Positions 1-9,288 are shown, numbered from the stretch's first letter. The stretch: 64,000 nt of DNA from Actinomycetales bacterium (GCA_016715285.1 JADKAO010000009.1:1-64000); one strand, 5' to 3'. The notes: generated from the letters alone by a model not told the origin. Program-made: numbers and translations.

Positions 1-168
1 CTCGTCTGACTCGCTTGGCTCTTCTGCCTTGTCTGGCATATCAGGGCTATACCAAGGGCGGCGGCTGGCTCGGCCCGAGTGATGAGGCGGTCAGGGCGTC
101 GTCGATGAGGGTGAACGACGGCATACCCCGAGGGAAGGTTCAGGGGCAGGGGGGCGGCGTCGCCGCCG

Positions 169-348
169 TCAGGGGAGGTGGATCAGGGCGTCGACATGCG
201 CGCCGATGTGCGGCGACAGCGTGAGCGCGGTGAGGTTGACAGGGCTGGCCGGGCCGATGGTGGCGGTGTGGCTCACGGCATACGGCTCGTCGCCGGGGAA
301 GATCGGCGAATCCGGCCCTACAGGCGCAGAGATGTCCCACAGCGTCAT
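169..348 (-). pseudogene. kynB: Kynurenine formamidase N-terminal remnant
   Basis: Read leftward from the ATG at 348, a 59-codon frame begins MTLWDISAPVGPDSPIFPGD and continues to SPHIGAHVDALIHLP before a stop at 169. This matches the start of the KynB-type cyclase/formamidase family (opening DIS-P pattern, PGD, and the HxGxHxDAP-like metal motif, here HIGAHVDAL). Intact enzymes are about 200 residues and hydrolyse N-formylkynurenine in tryptophan breakdown. The reading frame collapses exactly where the metal site should continue, so this is a fragment or a sequence error. It diverges from the RtcB remnant. The family call rests on motif recognition only. Confidence 0.5.
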
Positions 349-525
349 GGCGGCATGGTCTCACCGAAGCGTCCACTCGCCGAGCGATATCGGCTCCGAC
401 GTCCGCGGCCACGTCCCCTACCACGTCCGCCGCCAGCAAATGGGGCGACAGGTTAGGGCGCACCGGCACACCGTGGTCTGCTGGCCCGGCACCAGCCGCG
501 CCTTGACGAGGAGGTGACCTCACCT

Positions 526-1416
526 ATGACACAGCAGACGCAACCGACGAAGCAGGCAGACCACACTCTCGCGACGTCCGAAGCTTCCCCATCCCCCCTG
601 CCCGGCACCCGCGATCAAGTGCAGATCTGGGCGCACCCGCACGACGTCGAGGCGGCCGCGCTGCAGCAACTGCGCAACATCGGGGCGCTGCCGTGGGTCG
701 TCGGCGTGCGGGTCATGCCGGACGTCCACCTCGGCAAGGGCGCGACGGTTGGCTCGGTCATCGCAATGTCGCAGGCGGTCGCGCCGGCTGCGGTCGGGGT
801 CGACATTGGCTGCGGCATGGCCGCAGTCAAGACGACCTTGCGGCTCGAGGACCTGCCGGACGATCTGCACCCGCTGCGGTCGCAGATCGAACGGGCCGTG
901 CCGGTCGGCTTCGCCGGGCATCAGCGTCCGCTGGATGGCGCGGCGCTTGTGGGCGGCGGTGGCGTCGCTTCTGGGACAGGTTCGACGAGCTCGACCGGGG
1001 TCGGCTGGGGCGAGAGCATCCAGTGCCACCACAACTATGTTGCGGAGGAGACCTATGACGGCATCGATGTGCTGGTCACGCGGAAGGGCGCGATCCGGGC
1101 CGGTTCTGGCGACCTGGGGTTGATCCCGGGGTCCATGGGCACCGGCTCGTATGTCGTGCGGGGTCTTGGCAATGAGGCTTCCTACTGCTCGGCGTCGCAT
1201 GGGGCGGGTCGGAGGATGTCGCGGAATCAGGCTCGGAAGCGGTTCACGGAGGCTGACCTGGCTGCTCAGACCGCAGGGGTCGAGTGCCGGAAGGACGCTG
1301 GGGTCGTGGACGAGATCCCCGCGGCATACAAGGACCTCGACGCGGTCATTGGTGCGCAGTCCGACCTCGTTGAGGTCGTGGCGCGGCTGACGACCCTGCT
1401 CTGCGTCAAAGGCTGA
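526..1416 (+). pseudogene. rtcB: RNA-splicing ligase RtcB with internal deletion
   Basis: The 296-residue frame from ATG 526 (GAGGAGG about 11 bases upstream) is clearly RtcB, the GTP/Mn-dependent 3'-phosphate RNA ligase. Visible landmarks are MPDVHLGKGATVG, the metal cysteine in DIGCGM, HHNYVAEE, TRKGAIRAG, the guanylylation histidine in SASHGAGRRMSR, and the C-terminal AGVECRKDAGVVDEIP. Actinobacterial RtcB is about 390-400 residues. About 100 residues are missing between roughly 950 and 1015, including the GGGNH and HSGSR segments that supply two metal-binding histidines. A short out-of-frame stretch reading FWDRFDEL marks where the normal sequence was lost. It should be inactive unless the deletion is an assembly fault. 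Confidence 0.8.
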
Positions 1417-1471
1417 CTCGGCGAAGGACGCTGAGTGACGGGAGCACGCCGCTGACGGAGCGCCGAGTCAG
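1413..1471 (+). terminator. Hairpin after rtcB
   Basis: CTGACTCGGCG (1413-1423) pairs perfectly with CGCCGAGTCAG (1461-1471) around a 37-base loop. The first arm contains the rtcB stop codon. There is no T-tract, so termination is only plausible. Confidence 0.45.
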
Positions 1472-1530
1472 TGCGAAGCGGTAAGGCGGTGAGGGCGGCG
1501 AGCCATGTGTTCGCCGCACTCATCCCTCCC

Positions 1531-1712
1531 GGATTCGATACCCATTGCGGGGTCCGGCGTCCGCGACGGGTATCGAATCTGGGGGACGCGAGCGTATCGA
1601 TACCCATTGCGGAGTCCCGCGTCCGCGACGGGTATCGAATCTGGGGGACGCGAGCGTATCGATGCCCATTGCAGGGTCTCTCGTCCGCGACGGGTATCGA
1701 ATCCGGGAGGGG
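1531..1712. repeat. 62-bp tandem palindromic repeat array (3 units)
   Basis: Three units repeat at a 62-bp period; GGGTATCGAAT starts at 1568, 1630 and 1692. Each unit is an inverted repeat: TTCGATACCC or ATCGATACCC on the left and GGGTATCGAATC on the right, enclosing about 24 bases. No gene covers it. It fills the 420-base gap between rtcB and the lipoprotein array. The same terminal motif and nearly the same period recur in the array at 40781-41045, so it belongs to a dispersed REP-like family. Confidence 0.8.
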
Positions 1713-1838
1713 ACGCGAGATTGTCAGCCTGTCCAGCCTTGAGTCGTGAGCTCGCCTGCTGACTTCGGGAGGCGGGGTCCACTTCCACCTGATCGAACCC
1801 GCCTTGCCGGGGAAGATCAGTGCCTCAGACTCACCCCG

Positions 1839-2235
1839 TCACGTTCGGCGATGCTCCATCTCGTCGTCCCGTCCATCGAATGATCCATCACAGACCACCC
1901 TTGAGCCCTTCTTTTCCGCGAGGTAACCCGAGGGGCATCCGCGCCACAAGGGCTTCGTCAGGGTGAACCGCAGCGAGATCATGACCTGGAGATGCGACCC
2001 GTCATGCATCGCACCGCAGACGCCGAGCCCCTCTTGATAGTCGGTCACGTCCGTGCCCAATCGCGGCAGGATCCCTCGGATTTCCGCGCGCACCGCGGCA
2101 GCGGCCTCGTCTTGCGTCTGCCACCGCGCGGCCGGAGGAGAGGTACACGCCGACACTAACAACAGCGCCAGCGCCGAGGGTCGACCAAACCCCAATCACT
2201 CTTGTGCGACCGGACCGGTTTCCTGTGGCTGCCAT
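1839..2235 (-). pseudogene. Lipoprotein paralogue, type A (copy 1, indel-damaged)
   Basis: This is the last gene of the minus-strand operon starting at 6150. The expected start is ATG 2235 (MAATGNRSGRTRVIGVWSTL), but the frame shifts inside the signal peptide and continues as LLLVSACTSPP, a lipobox, then WQTQDEAAAAVRAEIRGILP. CGAMHDGSH and PSGYLAEKK match the other copies. At least two further shifts, one pair compensating, occur before the end. About 130 residues are recognisable. It is closest to copy 2 of type A (2807-3344). Each slip is a single base or two, so errors or relaxed selection are both possible. Confidence 0.6.
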
Positions 2236-2245
2236 TAGCTCCCCA

Positions 2246-2810
2246 GCCTTGCGTGGTCGGCGTGCCCGCAGACTTCGGCAGACACGGGTCCTTGTCCGTT
2301 GGCCCTAACAGATGGCGATCCGCTCGTCTCGTAATAGAACGAGAGGCCGTTCGGAGCGACCAGGACACTGTGCAGACTCCAAAGCCGGTTGAGTCCGCAC
2401 CTTCCAGCCCTGGGACTCCTTCTCGGCGAGGTACCCCGTCGGCATCAGGGAAAGGAGTTTGGCGTCCGGCTCGAAACGCAATGAGACTAGACGGCAAGTA
2501 TAGAACCGTCTAAGTTGCTCCCGCAGAGGCGGAGTCCTCACGGTACTCGTTGACGTGAGTTCCGACGTGGAATCAGAGTCCGCAACTCGGCGCGGACCGC
2601 AGCCGCCACCTCTTCTTGGGAGGTCCATGGGGATGCCGGCGTGCACGCTCCGAGCAGGCTCGAGAGTGCAATCACGGCAGACAACGCTGGGAACACAGTG
2701 CGCGGGCGGACCATCACGCGCCGCGACCAAGGCCCAAAACTCTTGTGCGCACGGCCCCGTTCTGCAGACGGCACCAGCAACAGCAAGGATCGCTCTCCGG
2801 CCATCATCAT
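2246..2810 (-). pseudogene. Lipoprotein paralogue, type B (copy 1, frameshifted)
   Basis: The ATG at 2810 overlaps the stop of the preceding type A gene (CGATGATG). The N-terminus (MAGERS, then FGPWSRR) resembles a type A leader, followed by a type B signal peptide and lipobox (SSLLGACTPASPW), suggesting a recombinant start. SQEEVAAAVRAELRTLIP follows, then a two-base loss relative to copy 2 breaks the frame near 2550. The rest is readable in other frames: SLMPTGYLAEKESQGW and PCLPKSAGTPTTQGW near 2260. The protein would be about 165 residues if intact. Confidence 0.65.
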
Positions 2811-3344
2811 CGCGCACTACTTTGAGTCGCGAGCCTGCCTGCTGACGCCGGCAAGCAAGGACCGTTAGCAAGGATGACACCCCGCTTGCTCCCAGCGTCA
2901 AGACTGTACAGAATCCCTACCCCCCCCGGTTGGGCCACAGACCAGTAGATGGAGTTCTCCCGAGAATGATCTCTGACCACCCAGCCTTGGGACTGCTTCT
3001 CGGCCAGGTAGCCTGACGGCATGCGCGCCAGCAGAGCCTCGTCGGGCGCGAACTGCAACGGTGAGAGCACCATCAGATGGGACCCGTCGAGCATGGCCCC
3101 GCACGCTCAGCCTCTCATCCAAGTCCGTAGCGCCCGTGCCAAGGTGAGGCAGAATGAGGCGGATTTCCGAGCGCACCGCGGCAGCGGCCTCGTCTTGCGT
3201 CTGGTATCGCGCGGGCGGAGTAGAGGTGCACGCCAACACTGACAACAGTGCCAGCGCGAGGGTCGACCAGACCCCAATAGCTCTCGTGCGAGCGGCCCGT
3301 TTTGAATCCGGCGATAACGACGGCGACTCTCCCGTGCCTGCCAT
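2807..3344 (-). pseudogene. Lipoprotein paralogue, type A (copy 2, one frameshift)
   Basis: It starts at ATG 3344, sharing TAATG with the stop of the upstream type B gene. The leader MAGTGESPS...RAIGVWSTLALALLSVLAC ends in a lipobox cysteine, followed by YQTQDEAAAAVRSEIRLILPHLG. A frameshift near 3090-3100 separates this from MLDGSHLMVLSPLQFAPDEALLARMPSGYLAEKQSQGW and the closing GPCLPASAG. The intact product would be a lipoprotein of about 175 residues anchored outside the membrane. Its stop overlaps the next gene's start. Confidence 0.7.
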
Positions 3345-3844
3345 TAACTCGGCCAGCCTTGTGTAGTTGGCATGCCCGCAGACTTCGGAAGACAGGGACC
3401 CTGTGCGGTGGCCCTTGCCGAACGCGTTCCGTCGATGTCGTAATAGAACACGAGACCTTCCGGCGAAAGCAGAACCCAACTGTCAGACTCCAAAGCCCGT
3501 TCTGTCCGCCAAGTCCAGCCCTGGGACTTCTTCTGCGCGAGATATCCCGTCGGCATCAGGGAAATGAGCTGGTCGTCGGGCTCGAAACGCATCGTTACGA
3601 GCAAGTAGTTTTCAGATCCGTCCAAGATGGCTCCGCAATAGCGGAGACCCTCACGGTACTCGTTGACGTTAGTTCCCACATGAGGAATGAGAGTTCGCAA
3701 TTCGGCTCGAACCGCGGCGGATACCTGCTCTTGAGTCTGCCACGGCGACGGCGGCGTCGAGGGATTGCAGCCAGTCATCAATAGCGCTGCCACCACACCC
3801 GTGGCCAACGAGGTGTGCACCCGACTGGAGAAGGCGTCTCTCAT
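3344..3844 (-). CDS. Lipoprotein, type B (copy 2, intact); candidate immunity protein
   Basis: This 166-residue protein is the only intact member of the four-gene array. A signal peptide with lipobox (LLMTGC, cysteine near residue 26) predicts a membrane-anchored extracytoplasmic lipoprotein. The mature part has WQTQEQVSAAVRAELRTLIP, EYREGLRYCGAILDGS, SLMPTGYLAQKKSQGW and PCLPKSAG; the cysteines in CGA and PCLP are shared by the paralogues and could form a disulfide. I do not recognise a named family. Its ATG overlaps the hydrolase stop (ATGA) and its own stop overlaps the next start (TAATG), so all are co-translated. Adjacency to a secreted-type hydrolase and duplication into an array suggest an immunity role, which is inference. 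Confidence 0.8.
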   Translation of the reverse strand: MRDAFSSRVHTSLATGVVAALLMTGCNPSTPPSPWQTQEQVSAAVRAELRTLIPHVGTNVNEYREGLRYCGAILDGSENYLLVTMRFEPDDQLISLMPTGYLAQKKSQGWTWRTERALESDSWVLLSPEGLVFYYDIDGTRSARATAQGPCLPKSAGMPTTQGWPS

Positions 3845-5839
3845 GGGATGTCCTTCGGTTGGCCAAGAACGGATGGGTCATCGGGGCGCACCAAGGGCAT
3901 CGGGAAGGGCACCTCCTTGGGTAAACCTCGCACGTCTTCAACCATGATGGGGTCGGGCACGACATAGACCGAGCCACCTGTGATGACCTGGAAGATCTGG
4001 TAACGCGAGTCGGAGCCAGAGTCAAACACGCCACCATGAGCGCCTTGCCCATACACCAGACTCCCATCGCTGTAGTAGCCCGTTGAAATCTGCGTGACCC
4101 CTTTCATCGTGTTGGGATCACCACCGTGACCAACCCACGGCGGGATGTAGTTGCCCTGTGCGAGGGTGATGGGATCCGAGGGTGCGGTCATGGAATAGCG
4201 CTGCACCTGCGAGTTCGTTGGCGTGTAATCGGCGATAGTGCTAGCGCCCATTCCCATACCCGAAGACTCAACGTGAAGGACTCGATCGGCATCGAGGCCA
4301 TACCGCTCCGCAACACCGACCGCACCACCTCCGTAGGAATGCCCCACCACCGACAGCGCGGGATTGTTGAATTCGGTGGAGCAATGCGCTTCTTGTCGCA
4401 GGTCGCGGGAACTCTGCCAGCTTTGGACCGAGCTTGATTGCATACGACGGATCAGGTGCCTCGGTAAGTATCGATTGCGGTAGCGGCCCTCCCATCCATG
4501 TCACCATGGACAATGATCCTTTCGCCAACATCGCAAAGTCGTCGTAAGTAGCCACGTTGCCCAAAATCCCGCCCATATTGGTGCCAGTGCCGGGTACGAC
4601 GAGTCCGATATTCTCCGTCAGCGGACCGATGGGTGGTTTCACTTCGGCGAATGCCCCGCTTGCGTGATCAAAAACCACGATCTGCCGCTGCGGCTCCCGA
4701 ACGAGCTTGTCGTAGGTCTGCCACACAGCTTCGTTATCGGCGAGAGCTGACTGAAGAGCAAGGATCTCACCAACCGCATCGTCACCGGGCCGCAACGACG
4801 CCTCGGCTGCTTCCAGGCGGGCTTGAAGGTCCGCGACCTTGGCAGCTTGGTCTTCCCGAGCCACCACGATGTTCACGTAATTCGCCGCGTCACGCGCCAC
4901 AAACGGCGCCCCGCTCAGATTGCCTACCTCAGACGGAAAGAGAATCCCGACGAGCTTCTGCTCCTCGACCGCCAGCCCCTCAAAGTAGGCACGAGTCAGC
5001 TGCCGACGCTCACCCAACGCCTCTCGGTCTGAAGGGTCGATCACCGCCCGCCCCAGGTTGTGCAGGAACTCCTCCGCCGACCCGTGCGCTCCCTCGCCGG
5101 GATTGTTATCCACCAGCTTGCGGGCCACATCTGGGTGATCGGCGAGGTAGCTCATCAGCTGGCGAGCGTCCATCGTGGCCGCTTCACGAGGGAGCAGTCC
5201 GTGCGCGATGAACCCGTCGATGAGGGCTGCGCTTTCCAGGCTCGGCATGGCCCAAATCCGCGACTCCCCCTGGGAATCAGGCGTGAGCGAAAGGGCTTGG
5301 GTGCGCAGCACGCCCGAGCATGCCTCCTGCGCTTGGGCCACCATGCGGGTGACCCAGGCATAGCTCGCATAGACGCCAGCGATGTCCGAATAGCCCCATC
5401 GCGCAGCAGCCACGGCTAGGTCAGTGCGGGCTTGCTGGTATGCCTTCTCTTCATCAGGTTCAATCCAATCCCCGAACGCCTTCACTCGAGACTCCAGCGG
5501 TCGCAGCTCTGCCAGGGCAGCCCGCAGTTGGTCAACCGCACGGCGACAGCGGACCAGCTCGCCGTGATAGTCCTCCACTGCGGCAGCGGCCACCTTCAGG
5601 CCCCCGGGCAACGCCTCCACGCGCCCACTGAGCCTCTGCGCCACCGCGGCAGCTCGATCTCCGGCCACGCCCTGCACCCATGCCTCCCGCAGCTGAGGGA
5701 TGGTCCCCCTCGACGCCGTTTCGACCTGCACGAGCTGTGCACCCGATCGCGTCAGGACACTGACTAGGGCAGCAACCTGGGACGGTTCGTCGCCGAGATA
5801 GGGCAGCGCTCCAGCACCCGCATCCGGTGAGGCTGGCAT
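3841..5839 (-). pseudogene. Type VII-type effector with C-terminal DUF1023 alpha/beta hydrolase (one frameshift)
   Basis: From ATG 5839 (MPASPDAGAGALPYLG) the frame encodes about 480 residues: an alpha-helical, coiled N-terminal region (roughly 1-420) and then GLVVPGTGTNMGG, typical of DUF1023 hydrolases. Near 4401-4409 the frame shifts. The second frame supplies the nucleophile elbow GHSYGGGAVG and the rest of the fold to the stop at 3841. Restoring two bases would give about 665 residues. The stop-start overlap with the upstream EspC-like gene (TAATG) and with the lipoprotein gene (ATGA) argues the whole is one translation unit. Hydrolase with an N-terminal secretion-type helical region is the family reading; toxin activity is inference. 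The shift may be a sequence error. Confidence 0.75.
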
Positions 5840-6150
5840 TAGATGCCCCGCACCTGACGTCGGGTGAGCGCATAGTTCTCCGAGGCCTGCGCGTCCGTCG
5901 CGCGGTACCTCGCAGCGGCCACTTCTACACCTGACCCGAGGTAGCCGAAGGCCGACCCGAGGGTCTTGGTCGCGTCGCAGAATGCGTCCAGGAACGCGAG
6001 GGCATCCGCGGAGATCGTGATCGCATCGACCGGCCGCACGCCAGCATTCTTCAACGCGGTGCCAACCTCTTTGCACGGACGGGCTAGCTCTCCGAAACGG
6101 CCACCTGCTGACGCGGCGCCCTCGGAATCCACGGCATACGTGGAAGACAT
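5839..6150 (-). CDS. EspC/WXG100-like small type VII secretion substrate or partner
   Basis: A 103-residue, mostly helical protein from ATG 6150 (MSSTYAVDSEGAASAGGRF). It has the size and helix-turn-helix hairpin character of ESX/EspC family proteins, with a long amphipathic helix (VDAITISADALAFLDAF) and a second ending YRATDAQASENY. A classic WXG triplet is not visible, so the EspC-type subfamily is the better guess. An upstream in-frame ATG at 6213 would add 21 residues of unlike composition. Its stop overlaps the start of the hydrolase gene, as expected for a small partner co-secreted with a large effector. It contains one copy of the iterated octamer (encoding YAV). Confidence 0.65.
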   Translation of the reverse strand: MSSTYAVDSEGAASAGGRFGELARPCKEVGTALKNAGVRPVDAITISADALAFLDAFCDATKTLGSAFGYLGSGVEVAAARYRATDAQASENYALTRRQVRGI

Positions 6151-6427
6151 CTCTGAACCCCCTGACTCGCTTTCCCTCACCGTAGCCAGCGCGCGGTCCG
6201 CCGGCATGAGCACGAGTACTCAAGTTGCGCCACCTCAGACGCAAGACCAAGCAGGGGTATGCCGTGCCCGACGTCACGGGTCCAAGGTCCCCTTGCGCTT
6301 GTTACTGGCCAGTAGCATCATGGGTGGCGACACGGCATACCTGCATGCCCTTTGGGCCGTGGAGGGAGCCGCACGTCACCCGCAGTGCGCCACAGATCCA
6401 GCCCGTCACACGCGAAGGACACATTCG

Positions 6428-8296
6428 ATGGGTCATTACAAGGCCAACGTCCGCGACCTGGAGTTCAACCTCTTCGAGGTCTTCGGGAGGCAAGACATGC
6501 TCGGCACCGGGATCTATGAGGACCTCGATGTCGAGTCCGCCAAGGACATCCTTGCCGAGATCGCCCGGCTGGCCGAGAACGAGCTCGCCGCGAGCCTCGT
6601 CGACAGCGACCGCAACCCGCCGGTCTATGACCCGGTGACCAAGTCGGTCACGATCCCCGAGTCGTTCAAGAAGTCCTACCGCGCCTACCTCGACGGCGAA
6701 TGGGGCCGCCTCGACACCCCCGTCGAGCTTGGCGGCATGGTCGTGCCCCCATCGCTGCGCTGGGCTGTGGCCGAAATGGTGTGCGGCGCCAACCCCGCCA
6801 TCCACATGTATGGCGCGACGTTCTCCTTCGCAAAACTGTTGTGGCACATGGGCACTGATGACCAGAAGAAGCTCGCCAAGCACATTGTCGACAACGCCTG
6901 GCACACGACGATGGTGCTCACCGAGCCCGACGCGGGCTCCGACGTCGGCGCCGGCCGGGCCAAGGCCGTGCAGCAACCTGACGGCACGTGGCACATCACC
7001 GGCGTGAAGCGCTTCATCACCTCCGCCGAGTCCGACATGTGCGACAACATCGTCCACTACGTCCTCGCCCGCCCCGAGGGAGCGGTCGCGGGCACCAAGG
7101 GCCTCTCGCTCTTTATCGTCCCCAAGTTCCACGTCGACCTTGAGACCGGTGCCCTCGGCGAGCGCAACGGGGTCTATGTCACCAACGTCGAACACAAGAT
7201 GGGCCTCAAGGTCTCAACGACGTGCGAAGTCACCTTTGGCGACGGCGCACCGGCTGTCGGCACCCTGCTCGGGGACGTGCACGACGGCATCGCGCAGATG
7301 TTCCACATCATCGAAGGCGCCCGAATGTTCGTGGGCACCAAGGCGATTGCCACGCTCTCGACGGGCTATCTCAACGCGCTCGAGTACGCCAAGGCGCGCG
7401 TCCAGGGCGCCGACCTCACGACCCCGGCCAAGGACGCCCCGCGCGTCACCATCACCCACCACCCCGACGTGCGCCGCTCGCTCATGCTCCAGAAGGCGTA
7501 TGCCGAGGGCCTGCGCGCGCTCGTGCTCTACACCGCGACCCAGCAGGACACGGTCGATATCGCGACCGCTGGCCTGCCGACGAGCAAGCCCGAAAAGGGA
7601 TCGCCTGCCGACCTCGCCGCTCGCATGAGTGACCTGCTCCTGCCGATCGTCAAGGGCCTCGGCTCGGAGCGGGCCTGGGTGCTCCTTGGCACCGAGTCGC
7701 TGCAGACCCTTGGTGGGTCGGGCTTCCTGCAGGAGTACCCCATCGAGCAATACGTCCGCGACGCCAAGATCGACACCCTTTATGAGGGGACGACCGCGAT
7801 CCAGGGTCTGGACTTCTTCTTCCGCAAGATCGTCCGCGACCACGGCCAGTCGATGACCGCGCTGTCGATGCAGATCCAGCAGTTCGCCAAGGACCTCGGC
7901 GCCAGCAAGGGCGCCCTCGACACCGAGCGCGAGTTGCTCGCCAAGGGCCTCGACGACGTCCAGGGCATCGTGGGCTTCATGGCCGGCGCTGCCTTTGGCT
8001 CCGACCCGCGCACGGGCGGCGACCTGCGCAACCTCTACAAGGTTGCTCAAAACACCACCCGCCTGTTGCTCGGCGCCGGCGACCTTGTTGTCGGTTGGCT
8101 CCTGCTGCGTCAGGCCGAGGTCGCGCTTGCGGCCCTCGAAGCGGGCGCGTCCCCCAAGGACGAGGCCTTCTATCAGGGCAAGGTCGCGGCGGCTCGCTTC
8201 TTCGCCCGCCAGGTGCTCCCCCGCCTCGCTGCGGAGCGCGCCATGGCCGAGGCCACGGACAACGCCCTCATGGACGTCCCGGAGGCCGCTTTCTAG
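6428..8296 (+). CDS. Acyl-CoA dehydrogenase (FadE5-like, long form)
   Basis: A 622-residue flavoprotein that oxidises acyl-CoA to enoyl-CoA in beta-oxidation. The start is ATG 6428, preceded by GAAGGA. Landmarks: MVLTEPDAGSDVGA (FAD/substrate loop, near residue 160), ITGVKRFITSAE, EHKMGLKVSTTCEVTF, the QTLGGSGFLQEYPIEQYVRD segment, and LYEGTTAIQGLDF around residue 450, where the catalytic glutamate lies. The extra N-terminal and C-terminal helical domains match the approximately 600-residue actinobacterial subgroup. It is transcribed away from the type VII-like operon and followed by a hairpin built from the iterated octamer. Substrate chain length cannot be told. Confidence 0.92.
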   Translation: MGHYKANVRDLEFNLFEVFGRQDMLGTGIYEDLDVESAKDILAEIARLAENELAASLVDSDRNPPVYDPVTKSVTIPESFKKSYRAYLDGEWGRLDTPVELGGMVVPPSLRWAVAEMVCGANPAIHMYGATFSFAKLLWHMGTDDQKKLAKHIVDNAWHTTMVLTEPDAGSDVGAGRAKAVQQPDGTWHITGVKRFITSAESDMCDNIVHYVLARPEGAVAGTKGLSLFIVPKFHVDLETGALGERNGVYVTNVEHKMGLKVSTTCEVTFGDGAPAVGTLLGDVHDGIAQMFHIIEGARMFVGTKAIATLSTGYLNALEYAKARVQGADLTTPAKDAPRVTITHHPDVRRSLMLQKAYAEGLRALVLYTATQQDTVDIATAGLPTSKPEKGSPADLAARMSDLLLPIVKGLGSERAWVLLGTESLQTLGGSGFLQEYPIEQYVRDAKIDTLYEGTTAIQGLDFFFRKIVRDHGQSMTALSMQIQQFAKDLGASKGALDTERELLAKGLDDVQGIVGFMAGAAFGSDPRTGGDLRNLYKVAQNTTRLLLGAGDLVVGWLLLRQAEVALAALEAGASPKDEAFYQGKVAAARFFARQVLPRLAAERAMAEATDNALMDVPEAAF

Positions 8297-8341
8297 GAGT
8301 TAAAGGCTCTGGGAGACAAGGCTTCCGACACACGTCGCGGC

Positions 8342-8371
8342 CCGGCATACCCCAAGCAGGAGGTATGCCGG
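8342..8371 (+). terminator. Hairpin formed by an inverted pair of the iterated octamer
   Basis: CCGGCATACC (8342-8351) and GGTATGCCGG (8362-8371) make a perfect 10-bp stem with a 10-base loop, 45 bases after the acyl-CoA dehydrogenase stop. No strong T-tract follows. The pairing of two motif copies is the same device used by uptake-sequence terminators in Neisseria and Pasteurellaceae. Confidence 0.7.
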
Positions 8372-8684
8372 TTCACCGCGCGCAGTAGCGCGGCGCGGCG
8401 GCGTGCCGGCCAGGGGAGCGCCCCACCGATCGCCCCACGCGCGGCGTAGCCTCACCGTGCCTCGTCTCCGGGCAGGGTCGCGCCTCCTTGTCAAACTTCG
8501 CCACATGGGCCGGAGGGGGGGCTCACCATCCGTCAGCGCCGAGCATCGCTGTGAGGACGAATACTTCGGTGCCATCGAGGTCGCTCATGTCCATCCGCCC
8601 GCCGCCGGGCCTCATAGCGCGCGCGCTGGCCGATATTGGACATGCTCACTCCCAGGGACGGCGCCCGGGCAGCCGCCACAGGCA

Positions 8685-8731
<47 letters not shown>

Positions 8732-9151
8732 AAACCAGGCGCGCCTGCTCCATCACAAAGCTCATCCGAGGTGTCGACCACTTGCACCGGCCCGGTGATG
8801 GCATCAGCGCCGATGTTGTCCACGACCAAGGAGAACGGAATGTCACCGCCGACTGGGACCGGTCCCGAGGCCAATGACATCTTGCGCATCGCGGCGTCTA
8901 TCGGAGGGACGTTCACCGTAAAGGTGTCCGTACTCGGCAGGACATCAGGTGTCGTTTCCCCCTCGCCCGTGACAGTCGCCGTGTTTGTGAACTGCCCAGA
9001 CGGCAAGGACCAACTCACGTCCAGCACGATGTCGGTACGCGGGTCGGCATCGGAGCTGACTTGCCAGCTACGAACTCGGGGAGTCATAGGTGCACCACCC
9101 CGCGGTCGTCGCCTCGCCTCGTGGCGAACCCCGCCGAGCCCCTCTGAACCA

Positions 9152-9288
9152 GGGGGCGCCGGCCCCCCCCCCCGGGGGGGGCCCCCCCCCCCCCGGGGGC
9201 CCGGCCCCCCCGGGCCCCCCCCCCCGCGGGCGGGGGGGGGGGGGGGGGGGGCCCCCCGGGCCCCCCCCCCCCCCCCCGGGGGGGGGGC
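9152..9288. other. G/C-only low-complexity block
   Basis: About 137 bases made almost solely of alternating G-runs and C-runs inside the DUF11 gene. No A or T interrupts most of it. Treated as an assembly artefact; the Pro/Gly-rich frames it creates are not genes. Confidence 0.7.

Noticed and set aside
140..523. 127-residue minus-strand open frame
   Set aside because: It overlaps the kynB remnant in another frame and encodes His/Arg/Pro-rich sequence without features.
4395..4415. Programmed ribosomal frameshift in the DUF1023 gene
   Set aside because: No slippery heptamer or downstream structure is apparent, and similar indels affect neighbouring genes; error or mutation is simpler.
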